Assembly (NCBI RefSeq): GCF_011045125.1
Contig: NZ_JAAKZF010000006.1
Coordinates: 1-64,000 of the forward strand
Length of the DNA: 64,000 bases
From: Allomesorhizobium camelthorni
GTDB lineage: Bacteria; Pseudomonadota; Alphaproteobacteria; Rhizobiales; Rhizobiaceae
Direction: 5' to 3'
In this document: piece after piece, positions 51,982-60,825 of the stretch
How positions within the stretch are numbered: position 1 is the first letter of the stretch
Layout of the letters: each line of letters starts with the position of its first letter
Program-made: the position numbers and the translations under genes
Notes under the pieces: generated by a model
Seen by the model: the letters and a program-made list of their open reading frames with translations, nothing else
The model's database searches: none
Told to the model about the DNA's origin: nothing

Positions 51982-52011
51982 AACCGTCCGCCTTAGCGGG
52001 CGGTTTTTCTT
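51982..52011 (+). terminator. Intrinsic terminator of the DUF1476 gene
   Basis: AACCGTCCGC pairs with GCGGGCGGTT around a CTTA loop with one G-U pair, followed by TTTCTTT. It lies 20 bases after the stop. Confidence 0.88.
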
Positions 52012-52065
52012 TGCGTTTAGGGATTTCCGGGTGAAGATGCGGTCCCCGATCGAGGAAAGCTCCCC

Positions 52066-52836
52066 ATGCACCTGGCAACGCGACTGGAAGCCGACGAAAC
52101 CTTGTTTACAGCCTGGTCGGGCGTACCGGACGCGCTGACGGTCGAAATCGTCGCCGCACAGGCGTTCGACGCCGTCACGCTGGACATGCAGCATGGCGGA
52201 CACCACGAGGACAGCGTGGTTCGCGGCATATTGCCGGTCATGCATGCCAAGAAGCATCCGGTGGTCCGCATTCCGGTCGGACGGTTCGACATGGCGAGCC
52301 GCGCGCTGGATTTCGGCGCCGAAGCGGTGATCGCGCCGATGGTGAATTCGGTCGCGGACGCCCAGCAGTTTGCCGCCGCGATGAAATACCCGCCGGTGGG
52401 AGAGCGTTCCTGGGGTCCGACCTACGCATTTCCGCGGCACAAAGGCAGCGACTACAACACCTGGCTCGGCGACATGAACGCACGCACCGTCTCCTTCGCC
52501 ATGATCGAGACTCGGGCCGCGCTCGATGCGCTCGACGGCATTCTCGACACGCCCGGCATAGACGGCATATTCGTCGGCCCGGCCGATTTCTCGATCGCCT
52601 GGAGCAATGGAGCAACGGTCGACGGAAGCCTTGAGGACATGATGGAGACGGTCGCCTCGATCGCGCGCCGCACCAGGGAAGCGGGCAAGCATGCGGCGAT
52701 CTTCGTGGTCGACCCGAACATGGCGGGCCGCTTCGTCTCCATGGGCTACCGGTTCATGGCGCTGGGCACCGAGCCGAAATACATCGCGCTGGGTGCAGAG
52801 GCGCTGCTGAAGGCAGCCCGCGGATCGATAAGCTAA
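52066..52836 (+). CDS. HpcH/HpaI-family aldolase
   Basis: The 256-residue TIM-barrel class II aldolase has the core FDAVTLDMQHGGHH, the metal-binding Glu in FAMIETRAALDAL and the Asp in GIFVGPADFS. Such enzymes cleave 2-keto-3-deoxy acids to pyruvate and an aldehyde. The substrate is not predictable. Its end overlaps the convergent hydrolase gene by four bases. Confidence 0.92.
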   Translation: MHLATRLEADETLFTAWSGVPDALTVEIVAAQAFDAVTLDMQHGGHHEDSVVRGILPVMHAKKHPVVRIPVGRFDMASRALDFGAEAVIAPMVNSVADAQQFAAAMKYPPVGERSWGPTYAFPRHKGSDYNTWLGDMNARTVSFAMIETRAALDALDGILDTPGIDGIFVGPADFSIAWSNGATVDGSLEDMMETVASIARRTREAGKHAAIFVVDPNMAGRFVSMGYRFMALGTEPKYIALGAEALLKAARGSIS

Positions 52837-53381
52837 AGCTTCGTCAGGAAGTTGGCGAAGGCCATCGTGCCCTCGGGCCACGGGCCGTAGCCCGCTTCGG
52901 CATTGATGTGCTCGGCCTCACCGGCATGGATGAACAGCGAGCCCCAGGCTGCGGCGATATCCTCGGCGACCTCGATCGGGCAGAACGGGTCGTTGCTGCT
53001 CGAAACCACGATAGAGGGAAAGGGCAGCGGCTCGCGCGGATAGGGGCCGAAGGTCATCAGGTGCCTCGGCCTGATAGACGGATTGGCGACGTCGGGCGGC
53101 GCCACGAAAAACGCGCCGGCTACGGGCTTGCGGAATTGCGGGATCGCCTGGACGACCGTCGAGACGCCGAGCGAATGGGCGATGAAGACCACCGGCTTCT
53201 CGGCCTCGTTGACGGCTTTGGCGACCTCGGCCGTCCAATCCTCGCGAACCGGCTTCGACCACTCCGCCTGTTCGACGCGCCTTGCGGTCGACAGCCTGGC
53301 CTGCCAGCGGCTTTGCCAGTGTTCCGGCCCCGAATTGGTGTAGCCGGGCACGATGAGTATATCTGCGTCCTTGACCTTCAT
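52833..53381 (-). CDS. RBBP9/YdeN-family serine hydrolase
   Basis: The 182-residue small alpha/beta hydrolase starts ILIVPGYTNSGPEHWQSRW, with the nucleophile in AHSLGV (about residue 77), Asp in SSSNDPFCP and His in GEAEHINAEAG. Substrate unknown. ATG 53381 matches the family start; the upstream frame adds an implausible tail. Confidence 0.92.
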   Translation of the reverse strand: MKVKDADILIVPGYTNSGPEHWQSRWQARLSTARRVEQAEWSKPVREDWTAEVAKAVNEAEKPVVFIAHSLGVSTVVQAIPQFRKPVAGAFFVAPPDVANPSIRPRHLMTFGPYPREPLPFPSIVVSSSNDPFCPIEVAEDIAAAWGSLFIHAGEAEHINAEAGYGPWPEGTMAFANFLTKL

Positions 53382-53547
53382 GGCGCGCCATGTAGCCACG
53401 CCGCGCCGGCCATGCAACCTTTTGCGGATGCACTCGAACGCAGCGCTATGATGAACAGCGTGTTCGCTTTCGCGGTGCTTGCGCGAAGCGCCGCGCATGC
53501 CGATGTTCGCGGCAAGTTCGATTTTCCGGCCGCTACAGGAGCCCGAT

Positions 53548-54360
53548 ATGTCAGAAATGCCGTTTGCCGCGACAACGCCGGTCAGCGTTGCCCGCGTGGG
53601 CCTGAAGGCGCGTGACGCCGAGGCGCTTGCAAAATTCTATAGCGATGCCGTCGGCCTTGAGGAACTGTCGCGGGATGGCGGAGCGATCCTGCTGGGCGCC
53701 GGCGGCCGGCCTTTGCTCGATATCGAAGCCGATCCGGCCGCTAAACCCGACGACCCGCGCAGCGCCGGCCTTTTCCACACGGCTTTCCTGCTGCCGAGCC
53801 GCGCCGATCTCGCCCGCTGGGTAAGGCACGCTTTCGAAAATCGCATTCCGGTGAGCGGCGCATCGGATCATCTGGTCAGCGAGGCGCTGTACCTCAACGA
53901 TCCGGAAGGCAACGGCATCGAGATCTATGCCGACCGGCCGCGGGATGCATGGTCGTGGAACGGCTCGTCCATCGAGATGGCGACCCAGAGGCTCGATATT
54001 GACGGGCTGATCGCCGCGATACCGGCGGGAGATGCCGGTTGGCGGGGCGCGCCGGAAAACAGCGTCGTCGGCCACGTCCATCTGCGCGTCGGCGATCCGG
54101 TTGCGGCGGAAGATTGGTGGCGCGAGGAATTCGGCTTCGACACTGTTGCCAGGTACGGCGCCGACGCCGTGTTCCTGTCTTCTGGCGGATACCACCACCA
54201 TATAGGCGCCAACCGCTGGCAGAGCGCCGGTGCGGGGATGCGCGATCCGGGCCGCGCCGGGCTTTCGTGGATCGAGATGCGCTCGGCCGAAGCTCAGTCC
54301 GAGAAGGCTGTCCGGGATCCCTGGGGAACGGTAATCCGAGTCGTGCCGGACAAGGTATGA
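53548..54360 (+). CDS. VOC-family dioxygenase (CatE-like)
   Basis: The 270-residue protein holds two vicinal-oxygen-chelate domains. The first begins VGLKARDAEALAKFYSDAVG and has LYLNDPEGNGIEIYAD; the second begins VGHVHLRVGD and has GGYHHHIGANRW. Metal ligands (His and Glu) are in their expected places. It resembles catechol-2,3-dioxygenase CatE, but the real substrate is unknown. AGGAG precedes the ATG at 53548. Confidence 0.9.
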   Translation: MSEMPFAATTPVSVARVGLKARDAEALAKFYSDAVGLEELSRDGGAILLGAGGRPLLDIEADPAAKPDDPRSAGLFHTAFLLPSRADLARWVRHAFENRIPVSGASDHLVSEALYLNDPEGNGIEIYADRPRDAWSWNGSSIEMATQRLDIDGLIAAIPAGDAGWRGAPENSVVGHVHLRVGDPVAAEDWWREEFGFDTVARYGADAVFLSSGGYHHHIGANRWQSAGAGMRDPGRAGLSWIEMRSAEAQSEKAVRDPWGTVIRVVPDKV

Positions 54361-54375
54361 TCGGGACAGAGGGCG

Positions 54376-54552
54376 CTACTGGCCCTCGACGGTTCCGTTC
54401 TCGGGCGCCTCGATCCGCAGCTCGACGCTGTTGGACCGGTCGAAATAGCCGTCCGCGTAGAGAAACAGCGCCACCAGCGCGGCCACTGCCAGCGCTCCGG
54501 CGGCGAACCACACTACCTTACCGTTTGCCGTGGTCGTGTCATGATCGGCCAT
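54376..54552 (-). CDS. 58-residue single-pass membrane protein
   Basis: This short gene, easily missed, encodes MADHDTTTAN, then one membrane helix (about residues 14-32, VWFAAGALAVAALVALFLY) and an acidic outer tail ending GTVEGQ. The N-terminus should be cytosolic and the tail periplasmic. Upstream there is only a weak GGCGAGA site. It resembles short Rhizobiales membrane peptides of unknown role. It lies between the VOC gene and purB. Confidence 0.65.
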   Translation of the reverse strand: MADHDTTTANGKVVWFAAGALAVAALVALFLYADGYFDRSNSVELRIEAPENGTVEGQ

Positions 54553-54615
54553 TCTCGCCGCCCATCCCGGTTGAACCGGCGCACAACGCGTGATGCTACT
54601 GGCGGGTTCCTTAAA

Positions 54616-55923
54616 TCAGGCCTCGCCGAACACCCGCCGGAAAATCGTGTCGACGTGCCTGGTGTGGTAGCCGAGATCGAATTTTTCGCGGATCTCGCTT
54701 TCCGGGAGGGCGGCCGTCACTTCGCTGTCAGCTAGGAGTTCCTCAAGGAAATCAGCGCCCTGTTCCCAGACCTTCATGGCGTTTCGCTGCACCAGGCGAT
54801 AGGCGTCCTCGCGTGACACGCCGGCCTGGGTGAGCGCCAAAAGCACCCGCTGGGAGTGGACGAGGCCGCGGAACCGGTTGAGGTTCTTCAGCATGTTTTC
54901 CGGGTAGACGACCAGCTTGTCGATGACGCCGGTAAGCCGCGCCAGGGCGAAATCGAGCGTGATCGTCGCGTCGGGGCCGATCATGCGCTCGACGGAGGAG
55001 TGCGAAATATCGCGCTCGTGCCATAGCGCCACGTTCTCCATCGCCGGCATGGCGAAGGAGCGCACCATGCGCGCCAGCCCGGTCAGGTTCTCGGTCAGCA
55101 CCGGATTGCGCTTGTGCGGCATCGCCGACGAACCTTTCTGGCCCGGTGAGAAATACTCCTCCGCCTCCAGCACCTCGGTCCGCTGCAGGTGGCGGATTTC
55201 GGTTGCCAGCCGCTCGATCGAGGAGGCGACCACGCTGAGCGTGGCGAAGAACATTGCGTGCCGGTCGCGCGGTATGATCTGCGTCGACACCGGCTCCGGC
55301 TTCAGGCCGAGCTTTGCCGCGACATGTTCTTCGACGCCCGGATCGATATTGGCGAAGGTGCCGACCGCGCCCGAGATCGCGCAGGTGGCGATTTCTTCCC
55401 GCGCGTGGACCAGGCGCTCGCGGCAGCGCGAGAATTCGGCGTAGGCGAGGGCGAGTTTGACGCCGAAGGTCGTCGGCTCGGCATGGATGCCGTGGCTGCG
55501 GCCGATCGTGACCGTGTCCTTGTGCTCGAAGGCGCGCCGCTTCAGCGCGGCAAGAAGCTGGTCGATGTCGGCGAGCAGGATGTCGCTCGCGCGAGCGAGT
55601 TGCACGCTGAAGCAGGTGTCGAGCACGTCCGACGAGGTCATGCCCTGATGGATGAAGCGCGAATCGGGGCCGACGAATTCGGCGAGGTGAGTGAGGAACG
55701 CGATCACGTCGTGCTTGGTGACGCGCTCGATCTCGTCGATGCGCTCGACGTCGAATTTGGCGGCGGCGCCCTTTTCCCAGATTGTCCTGGCGGCTTCTTT
55801 CGGGATCACGCCGAGTTCGGCCAGCGCGTCGCAAGCATGCGCCTCGATCTCGAACCAGATGCGGAAGCGGGTTTCCGGCGACCAGATGGCGACCATATCG
55901 GTCCGCGAATAACGAGGGATCAT
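54616..55923 (-). CDS. purB: Adenylosuccinate lyase
   Basis: The 435-residue enzyme of the fumarase/aspartase superfamily acts twice in purine synthesis. It begins MIPRYSRTDMVAIWS, has the GMTSSDVLDT segment, the catalytic His in GRSHGIHAEPTTFG and the signature GSSAMPHKRNP. It is complete. Together with purC, purS, purQ and purL it makes this a purine region, though purB is transcribed separately. Confidence 0.98.
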   Translation of the reverse strand: MIPRYSRTDMVAIWSPETRFRIWFEIEAHACDALAELGVIPKEAARTIWEKGAAAKFDVERIDEIERVTKHDVIAFLTHLAEFVGPDSRFIHQGMTSSDVLDTCFSVQLARASDILLADIDQLLAALKRRAFEHKDTVTIGRSHGIHAEPTTFGVKLALAYAEFSRCRERLVHAREEIATCAISGAVGTFANIDPGVEEHVAAKLGLKPEPVSTQIIPRDRHAMFFATLSVVASSIERLATEIRHLQRTEVLEAEEYFSPGQKGSSAMPHKRNPVLTENLTGLARMVRSFAMPAMENVALWHERDISHSSVERMIGPDATITLDFALARLTGVIDKLVVYPENMLKNLNRFRGLVHSQRVLLALTQAGVSREDAYRLVQRNAMKVWEQGADFLEELLADSEVTAALPESEIREKFDLGYHTRHVDTIFRRVFGEA

Positions 55924-55984
55924 CCCGGGTCCAGTTCTGTTTAAGGCAAATCCTGCCGCGTCCTAACAGAGGCGGCGGAAATGC

Positions 55985-56524
55985 TCAACGTGGACTGCGC
56001 GCAAACCAGAATGCGGCGGCGAACAGCGCCAAAAAACCGAACGGGAAGAACAGCCGGACGCCGAGCACCGAGAACTGATAGAGCGCGGCCAATGTCGTGA
56101 AAACGAGCTGGAACATCCAGGTGATGGAGAAAGCCTCCGCATGCCACGCCGAATAGTAGGAACGGTACTGGATAGCGTAGAGGACGGCCGTCACCGCCAC
56201 CGTAGCGGCGGCGAAGCAGAGCAAAGCAGCGGCGAAGGAGGCCTCGACACGCCGCTCCTCGGAGAAGAAGCGGGCGAGGAACAGCCCCAAGGGGAATGCA
56301 AGCGCGCCACCAACGGCAAACAGCGCCGCCACGAATTGCAGCTTGGCCGGGGTTTCCCAGGCGCCCAGGAAAAGGTTGGCGTAGGCGCCGGCGCCCATCG
56401 CCAACCCCCACAGGATGGCGCCGGCGAATGTTGTGGCAAGGGAAGGGCGCGCGCGGCGCAGCCGCGCCGAAAACGCTCTGCTAGCGGGGCGGCCGTGGGC
56501 AGCGCTGTCGACCGGCAGGATCAC
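55985..56524 (-). CDS. Hypothetical multi-pass membrane protein
   Basis: The 179-residue protein has a basic N-terminus of about 30 residues and four to five membrane helices, ending in a short basic tail. No family motif is evident. The GTG at 56524 overlaps the stop of the DUF2259 gene (GTGA), showing translational coupling; GTG 56527 is also possible. The two genes probably form one operon. Confidence 0.72.
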   Translation of the reverse strand: MILPVDSAAHGRPASRAFSARLRRARPSLATTFAGAILWGLAMGAGAYANLFLGAWETPAKLQFVAALFAVGGALAFPLGLFLARFFSEERRVEASFAAALLCFAAATVAVTAVLYAIQYRSYYSAWHAEAFSITWMFQLVFTTLAALYQFSVLGVRLFFPFGFLALFAAAFWFARSPR

Positions 56525-57237
56525 CACCGTCCCGTAACCGCGAGCCAGCGGAAATCTGGGCCTTCGAAGCCGTATGTACGCAACGAAATGAGCACCGCAT
56601 AGGCGGACAGGCCGCCATCGTGATAGAGGGTCTGTACCGCGCCTATGCCGTAGCCGTAGGGGCAGCCGCGGCTCTGCGGGATCGCCTTGTCCTCATGCAG
56701 AACCTGCGTCTGGCCACCTTTCGACGCGTCTATGCGCAGGAGACGGAAGCCGTTGATCTCGCCGTGGTTCTCGCACTGCGCGGTGTTGTTGAGCGGGATT
56801 TCCTCCAGCCGGAACTCCAGAGGATCGTCGACCGGATAGAAGATCGGCCGCGGATTGACCATCATCCGATAGGGGTCGGCCGAAAGCTCGGTCACCGCAT
56901 TCGAGCCGGCGGTGAAGCCCCGGTTTGCATTAAGCTCGGATTGGCCGACGATCTTTTCGCCGCGTTCGCGCGATTGCCGCCGCGCTTCCTCGACCGTGGC
57001 GTTCTCGTCTTCGAGACGTACCCTGATCGGCGTTGCCGGCAGGAACTCATCGCTGTCGACATCGATGTAATAGCGGTTGGAATAAGGAAAGCCGGAGCCG
57101 TCGAAAGCGCCATATTCCTCGAAGGCGAAAACCGAGCCGTCATCGCTGAAGCCCAATATTTCGAGTTCGGCGACGTCGCCCGCGAGCGAGGCCGGCGCGA
57201 CCGCCAGAAGAATAAGCAGGGCAAGTGCGGTTCGCAT
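56521..57237 (-). CDS. Secreted DUF2259 protein
   Basis: The 238-residue product has a Sec signal peptide ending near ASLAGD and then the DUF2259 domain: LEILGFSDDGSVFAFEEYG, a segment SGFPYSNRYYIDVD, and a C-terminal pair of Cys (CENHGE and GCPYGYG) that could be disulfide bonded. Function unknown, periplasmic. The ATG at 57237 has GGAGAAA upstream. Confidence 0.88.
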   Translation of the reverse strand: MRTALALLILLAVAPASLAGDVAELEILGFSDDGSVFAFEEYGAFDGSGFPYSNRYYIDVDSDEFLPATPIRVRLEDENATVEEARRQSRERGEKIVGQSELNANRGFTAGSNAVTELSADPYRMMVNPRPIFYPVDDPLEFRLEEIPLNNTAQCENHGEINGFRLLRIDASKGGQTQVLHEDKAIPQSRGCPYGYGIGAVQTLYHDGGLSAYAVLISLRTYGFEGPDFRWLAVTGRW

Positions 57238-57365
57238 GGTTTCTCCGCGGGCATCGAGGTCGCCTGAATATCGCGCGCGAACCCTAACGTCGCGTTCACG
57301 AACGCGATGCATCCAATCCTGCCGCCGACCGTTAGGGCGTCAGGTCAGAAGCAAGGAGGCAGACA

Positions 57366-57605
57366 ATGGCCGACATGAGCGGCATTCGCGAGCATATGGA
57401 AGTGATCGGCGCCGATGGCGTGCATATCGGCACGGTCGACAAGGTTGAGGGGCAGCGCATCAAGCTGACCCGCAAGGACAGCGGCGAGGGCTCCCACCGG
57501 GGACACCACCACTTCATACCGGCCAGCCTCATCGCCGAGGTGGAAGGCGAAAAGGTGCGGCTGTCGGCCAATTCCGACGTTGCCGTCACTTTCGAGGAAG
57601 AATAA
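57366..57605 (+). CDS. DUF2171 (PRC-barrel-like) protein
   Basis: The 79-residue protein has MEVIGADGVHIGTVDKVEG, a His-rich GSHRGHHHFIP and the ending VRLSANSDVAV, which is DUF2171. These small stress-associated proteins occur in many Rhizobiales. AAGGAGG lies upstream of the ATG. Divergent from the DUF2259 gene. Confidence 0.92.
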   Translation: MADMSGIREHMEVIGADGVHIGTVDKVEGQRIKLTRKDSGEGSHRGHHHFIPASLIAEVEGEKVRLSANSDVAVTFEEE

Positions 57606-57623
57606 CGGCCCAGCAGCCTACGC

Positions 57624-58628
57624 TCAGAGGCGAGAGGACCACACCGGAAACAGATCGCCCTCGGCGGCCGTGGCGGCATGGACCCCGCGCGCTATGGCGC
57701 GCGCCATTGTCGCGCCGGCGGCGGCATAAAGGTCGATCGCGTCGTCCAGTTCGACCGTCTTGCCGCTGCGCCCGGTTGCCAGCGCGAAGACGAGATCGCC
57801 GTCGGCCGGCGTGTGCGTCGGCCAGATCGCACGCACGAAGCCGTCATGCGCAGCGATGGCAAGGCGCTTGGCCTCGGCCTTGGTCAGCATCGCGTCGGTG
57901 GCGATGACGGCGATGGTGGTGTTTCCCGTCGCGTTCCTGTCGCGAAATTTCAGCAGGAGCTTCCTGGCGTTCTCGGGCACCGGCGAGGGATAACCGAGGC
58001 CGCCGAACTCGTCGCCAATCTCGAAGGGGGCGGCCCAGAAGTGGCGGCTGCGCCCCACCGTCACCGAGCCCGTCGGATTGACCGCTGCGAGCGCCCCGAT
58101 GGTGATGCCGTTGTCGAGCACAACCGAAGCCGAGCCGAGGCCGCCCTTCAGGCCGGCCGACAGGGCTCCGGTTCCGGCGCCGGCCGTGCCGATCGAAAAA
58201 TCGCGGCTAGCCGCCTGCACGGCATCGTAACCGAGTTCGCGATAGGGCGGGTAGCGGCCCCAGTCCTTGTCGCCGCCGTTGCGAAGGTCGAACAGGATGG
58301 CGCTTGGCACGATCGGAACGCGGTACCCGCCCACCTCGAAGCCGATTCCCTGCTCGCGCAGCGCCGCCTGCACGCCCGAAGCTGCGTCGAGCCCGAAGGC
58401 GGAGCCGCCGGAGAGAACCACCGCGTTGACTGCCTGAACGGAATTGTGCGGCTTGAGCAGGTCGGTCTCGCGCGTGCCCGGCGCGCCGCCGAGTATCTGG
58501 TAGCCGGCGACCGCCGGTTCCTCGCAGACTACGACCGTGACGCCCGATTTCAGGCGCTGATCGTCTGCATTGCCGACCAGCAGGCCGTCGACATCGGTGA
58601 TCAGATTGCGTGGCCCATGGCGGAACAT
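57624..58628 (-). CDS. P1-family (DmpA-like) peptidase
   Basis: The 334-residue Ntn-type hydrolase matches the DmpA/peptidase S58 family. It starts NLITDVDGLLVGNA, has VVLSGGSAFGLDAASGVQ, and the self-cleavage region GGLGSASV with the nucleophile Ser. Family members are aminopeptidases that cleave themselves into two chains. Its ATG overlaps the stop of the binding-protein gene upstream (TGATG), so they form an operon. Confidence 0.93.
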   Translation of the reverse strand: MFRHGPRNLITDVDGLLVGNADDQRLKSGVTVVVCEEPAVAGYQILGGAPGTRETDLLKPHNSVQAVNAVVLSGGSAFGLDAASGVQAALREQGIGFEVGGYRVPIVPSAILFDLRNGGDKDWGRYPPYRELGYDAVQAASRDFSIGTAGAGTGALSAGLKGGLGSASVVLDNGITIGALAAVNPTGSVTVGRSRHFWAAPFEIGDEFGGLGYPSPVPENARKLLLKFRDRNATGNTTIAVIATDAMLTKAEAKRLAIAAHDGFVRAIWPTHTPADGDLVFALATGRSGKTVELDDAIDLYAAAGATMARAIARGVHAATAAEGDLFPVWSSRL

Positions 58629-59695
58629 CAGTCGTCTCCCAATGGAATGAAGCGCTCGCCGTCATAGCGGAAGGCGCGATAGGGATTGTCGGCGAGGTCA
58701 CCCTTGGCGTCGAAGCGGACGGGCCCGATGGCGGTCATGAATTCCCGCTCTGCGAGGATGTCCGGCAATGGCTTTCCGGTAGCGTCCGCATCTGCAAGGG
58801 CGGCGCGGGCGATTTCGACCGCCGCGAATGTAGGAAGGACATAACCGTCGGGGGCGATCTGGCTCTCCCTGAGGGCTGCAAGAGCGTCGTTGCCGGCGAT
58901 TTCCGACCATTCCGGCAGGCCGATCATCAGTGTTCCCTCGGCAAGCGGCACTTCGCCGGGCGCGGCGCGCAACGCTTCACCGCCGGCAAAGACCATGCCG
59001 CCGCCGGCGGCGGCTGCGTCGCGCGCCATGATCGCTATGTCGTCACGGTCGCCGCCGACGAAGACATGTGTGGCGCCGGCCCTCCGAAGACGCCCGACGA
59101 GGCCGACCTGGTTGTCCATCTGCGGCCGGAAATTGTCGGTGAATACCGGCTTTAGTGCGGCCTGTTCGGCGGAGGCGCGGACGCTTTCGGCAAGCTCGCG
59201 GCCATAGATGGTGCCGTCGTCGATGATGGCGAAAAGCTCGTCGCGCCAGAGTTTCGGTACGATCGCGGCGGCAGCCGCGTTCTCGCCGTCGGCGCGCGGT
59301 CCGAGCCGGAAAACCGGCCAACCGGTCTTTTCGCGGCCGTCCGTCAGGCTGTCGGTCCTAACGCCGACGGTGACGACGGGAATGCCCGCCTGCTTCAGGA
59401 TTGGCAGCGCCGCCTCAATCGCTTCCGTGCACAGGAAGCCAACGACGATCCGCACCTTTGCCTCGACGAACTGGCGCGCGGCCTTTGCGCCGCCTTCGGC
59501 GGTGCATCCGTCGCTGGCGATTTCCAGCTCTTCTGCCCCAGCCGCTACCGCGGCGCCGTCCAGGATCTGGACGCCGAGGATCGCCGAGGCGCCGCTGAGC
59601 GGCGTGGACAAGCCCAGTCGCGGCTCCTGCGCTTGCGCCTGTGCGGCCAGCAACAGACCCGCTATCCCCGCCAGGCAGCTTGTGCCAAGTCGCAT
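58628..59695 (-). CDS. ABC transporter substrate-binding protein (branched-chain amino acid type)
   Basis: The 355-residue protein has a signal peptide (MRLGTSC to about residue 22, ending AQAQA) and the type I periplasmic-binding fold with LGLSTPLSGASAILG, VRIVVGFLCTEAIEAA and RADGENAAAAAI. No permease or ATPase genes lie nearby, so it is an orphan component or it senses the peptide products made by the co-transcribed peptidase. That last idea is inference. Confidence 0.88.
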   Translation of the reverse strand: MRLGTSCLAGIAGLLLAAQAQAQEPRLGLSTPLSGASAILGVQILDGAAVAAGAEELEIASDGCTAEGGAKAARQFVEAKVRIVVGFLCTEAIEAALPILKQAGIPVVTVGVRTDSLTDGREKTGWPVFRLGPRADGENAAAAAIVPKLWRDELFAIIDDGTIYGRELAESVRASAEQAALKPVFTDNFRPQMDNQVGLVGRLRRAGATHVFVGGDRDDIAIMARDAAAAGGGMVFAGGEALRAAPGEVPLAEGTLMIGLPEWSEIAGNDALAALRESQIAPDGYVLPTFAAVEIARAALADADATGKPLPDILAEREFMTAIGPVRFDAKGDLADNPYRAFRYDGERFIPLGDD

Positions 59696-59802
59696 GTCGC
59701 TCGACGTCCTCCGTCCGGCGGCTCCAGCCGCCTGCATTGCCGCCACTGGTAAAGGGTGGCCGCTTCCCGCGCAACTCATGAGATTGAAGACGAAAATGGC
59801 GC

Positions 59803-59833
59803 TTGACCTAAAGCATGGTTGAGGTTGCAGACT
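59803..59833 (+). promoter_or_regulatory. SoxR-like box and promoter of the monooxygenase gene
   Basis: The dyad ACCTAAA (59806-59812), six bases, TTGAGGT (59819-59825) matches the SoxR/MerR operator CCTCAA-N6-TTGAGG with one mismatch. It overlaps a -35 element TTGACC (59803-59808), and a poor -10 (CAGACT, 59828-59833) stands after a 19-base spacer, the long spacing typical of MerR-family promoters. It lies about 50 bases before the ATG of the gene at 59877. Confidence 0.6.
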
Positions 59834-59876
59834 GGTTTTCTCATGCCGCGCAAGCGGAATTGGAAAGGAGAATGAG

Positions 59877-60215
59877 ATGGTGGAAGAGAAGCCGAATGGC
59901 GAGCCACTCTATCGCGTCGACAAGTTCGTCGTTCCGGAGCACGGCCGAGACGAGTTCCTGGGCCGGGTAGCGACGACCCATGCGTTGCTGCGGGACCAGG
60001 ATGGCTTCGTGCGAGACTTCATCCTCGAGCAGCAATCCGGCCCAGGCGAGTTCAACATCGTGACCTTTGTTGAGTGGTCCAGCCAGGACGCAATAGCCCG
60101 CGTGTCGGCGGCGGTGGCGAAACTGCACGCGGATATCGGCTTCGATCGCCAGGAAATGTTCTCGCGGCTAGGCATCAAGACCGACATTGCCAACTACATG
60201 CGGCTGGAGATTTAG
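59877..60215 (+). CDS. Antibiotic-biosynthesis-monooxygenase (ABM) domain protein
   Basis: The 112-residue protein is one ABM dimeric ferredoxin-like domain, with VDKFVVPEHGRDEFLGRV, QDGFVRDFILEQQSG and FNIVTFVEWSSQDAI. Such proteins are small cofactor-free quinol monooxygenases or haem-handling proteins. AAAGGAGA precedes the ATG. The SoxR-like box upstream suggests induction by redox-cycling compounds. Confidence 0.9.
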   Translation: MVEEKPNGEPLYRVDKFVVPEHGRDEFLGRVATTHALLRDQDGFVRDFILEQQSGPGEFNIVTFVEWSSQDAIARVSAAVAKLHADIGFDRQEMFSRLGIKTDIANYMRLEI

Positions 60216-60291
60216 CGGCTTGCCGGCTTCGCTTGTGGCGCGCGCTTCATGGCCATATATAGCGGGCAACGCAAATCACGGGAAATCGCCG

Positions 60292-60786
60292 GTGCTGAAG
60301 AAAACCGACATCGAGCCGCAGGCCTATCGCGACGCGATGGCGAACTTCGCCGGCGCCGTGCATGTGGTGACGACCGATGGCCCGGCCGGAAAGCGCGGTG
60401 CTACCGTGATCGCTACCTGCTCGGTTTCGGATATGCCTCCGACGGTGCTGGTGTGCGTCAACCGTGAAAATCCCAAGAACGATGCCTTCCTGGAAAACGG
60501 CAATTTCGCTCTGAACACGCTTCGCGCCGATCAAGAGCCGCTGGCTGTCGCATTTTCGGGCCTCAGCGGCCTGCCGCCCAAGGAGCGCTTCGCCATGGCG
60601 CGCTGGGACACGATCGCTTCGGGCGCGCCAACGCTGGTGGACGCGCTCGCCGTCTTCGACTGCGAACTGGTCGACACCAAGGACCACGCCACCCACCGAG
60701 TGCTTTTCGGCAAGGTGACAGGCCTGCGCATCGGCGATACGCTCGAACCGCTGATCTATTTCAACAGGGGATATCGCGCGCTCTAG
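60292..60786 (+). CDS. Flavin reductase family protein
   Basis: The 164-residue FMN-binding split-barrel protein has the core YRDAMANFAGAVHVVTT, VIATCSVSDMPPTVLVCVN and FALNTLRADQ, of the HpaC/RutF type. It reduces flavin with NAD(P)H for a partner monooxygenase. The GTG at 60292 with GGGAAA before it gives the usual family start; a start 35 codons earlier is unlikely. No two-component monooxygenase partner is seen. Confidence 0.9.
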   Translation: MLKKTDIEPQAYRDAMANFAGAVHVVTTDGPAGKRGATVIATCSVSDMPPTVLVCVNRENPKNDAFLENGNFALNTLRADQEPLAVAFSGLSGLPPKERFAMARWDTIASGAPTLVDALAVFDCELVDTKDHATHRVLFGKVTGLRIGDTLEPLIYFNRGYRAL

Positions 60787-60825
60787 AGGTTAGCCTGGGA
60801 GCCGCCCCTGCATTCCGGAGGTCGA

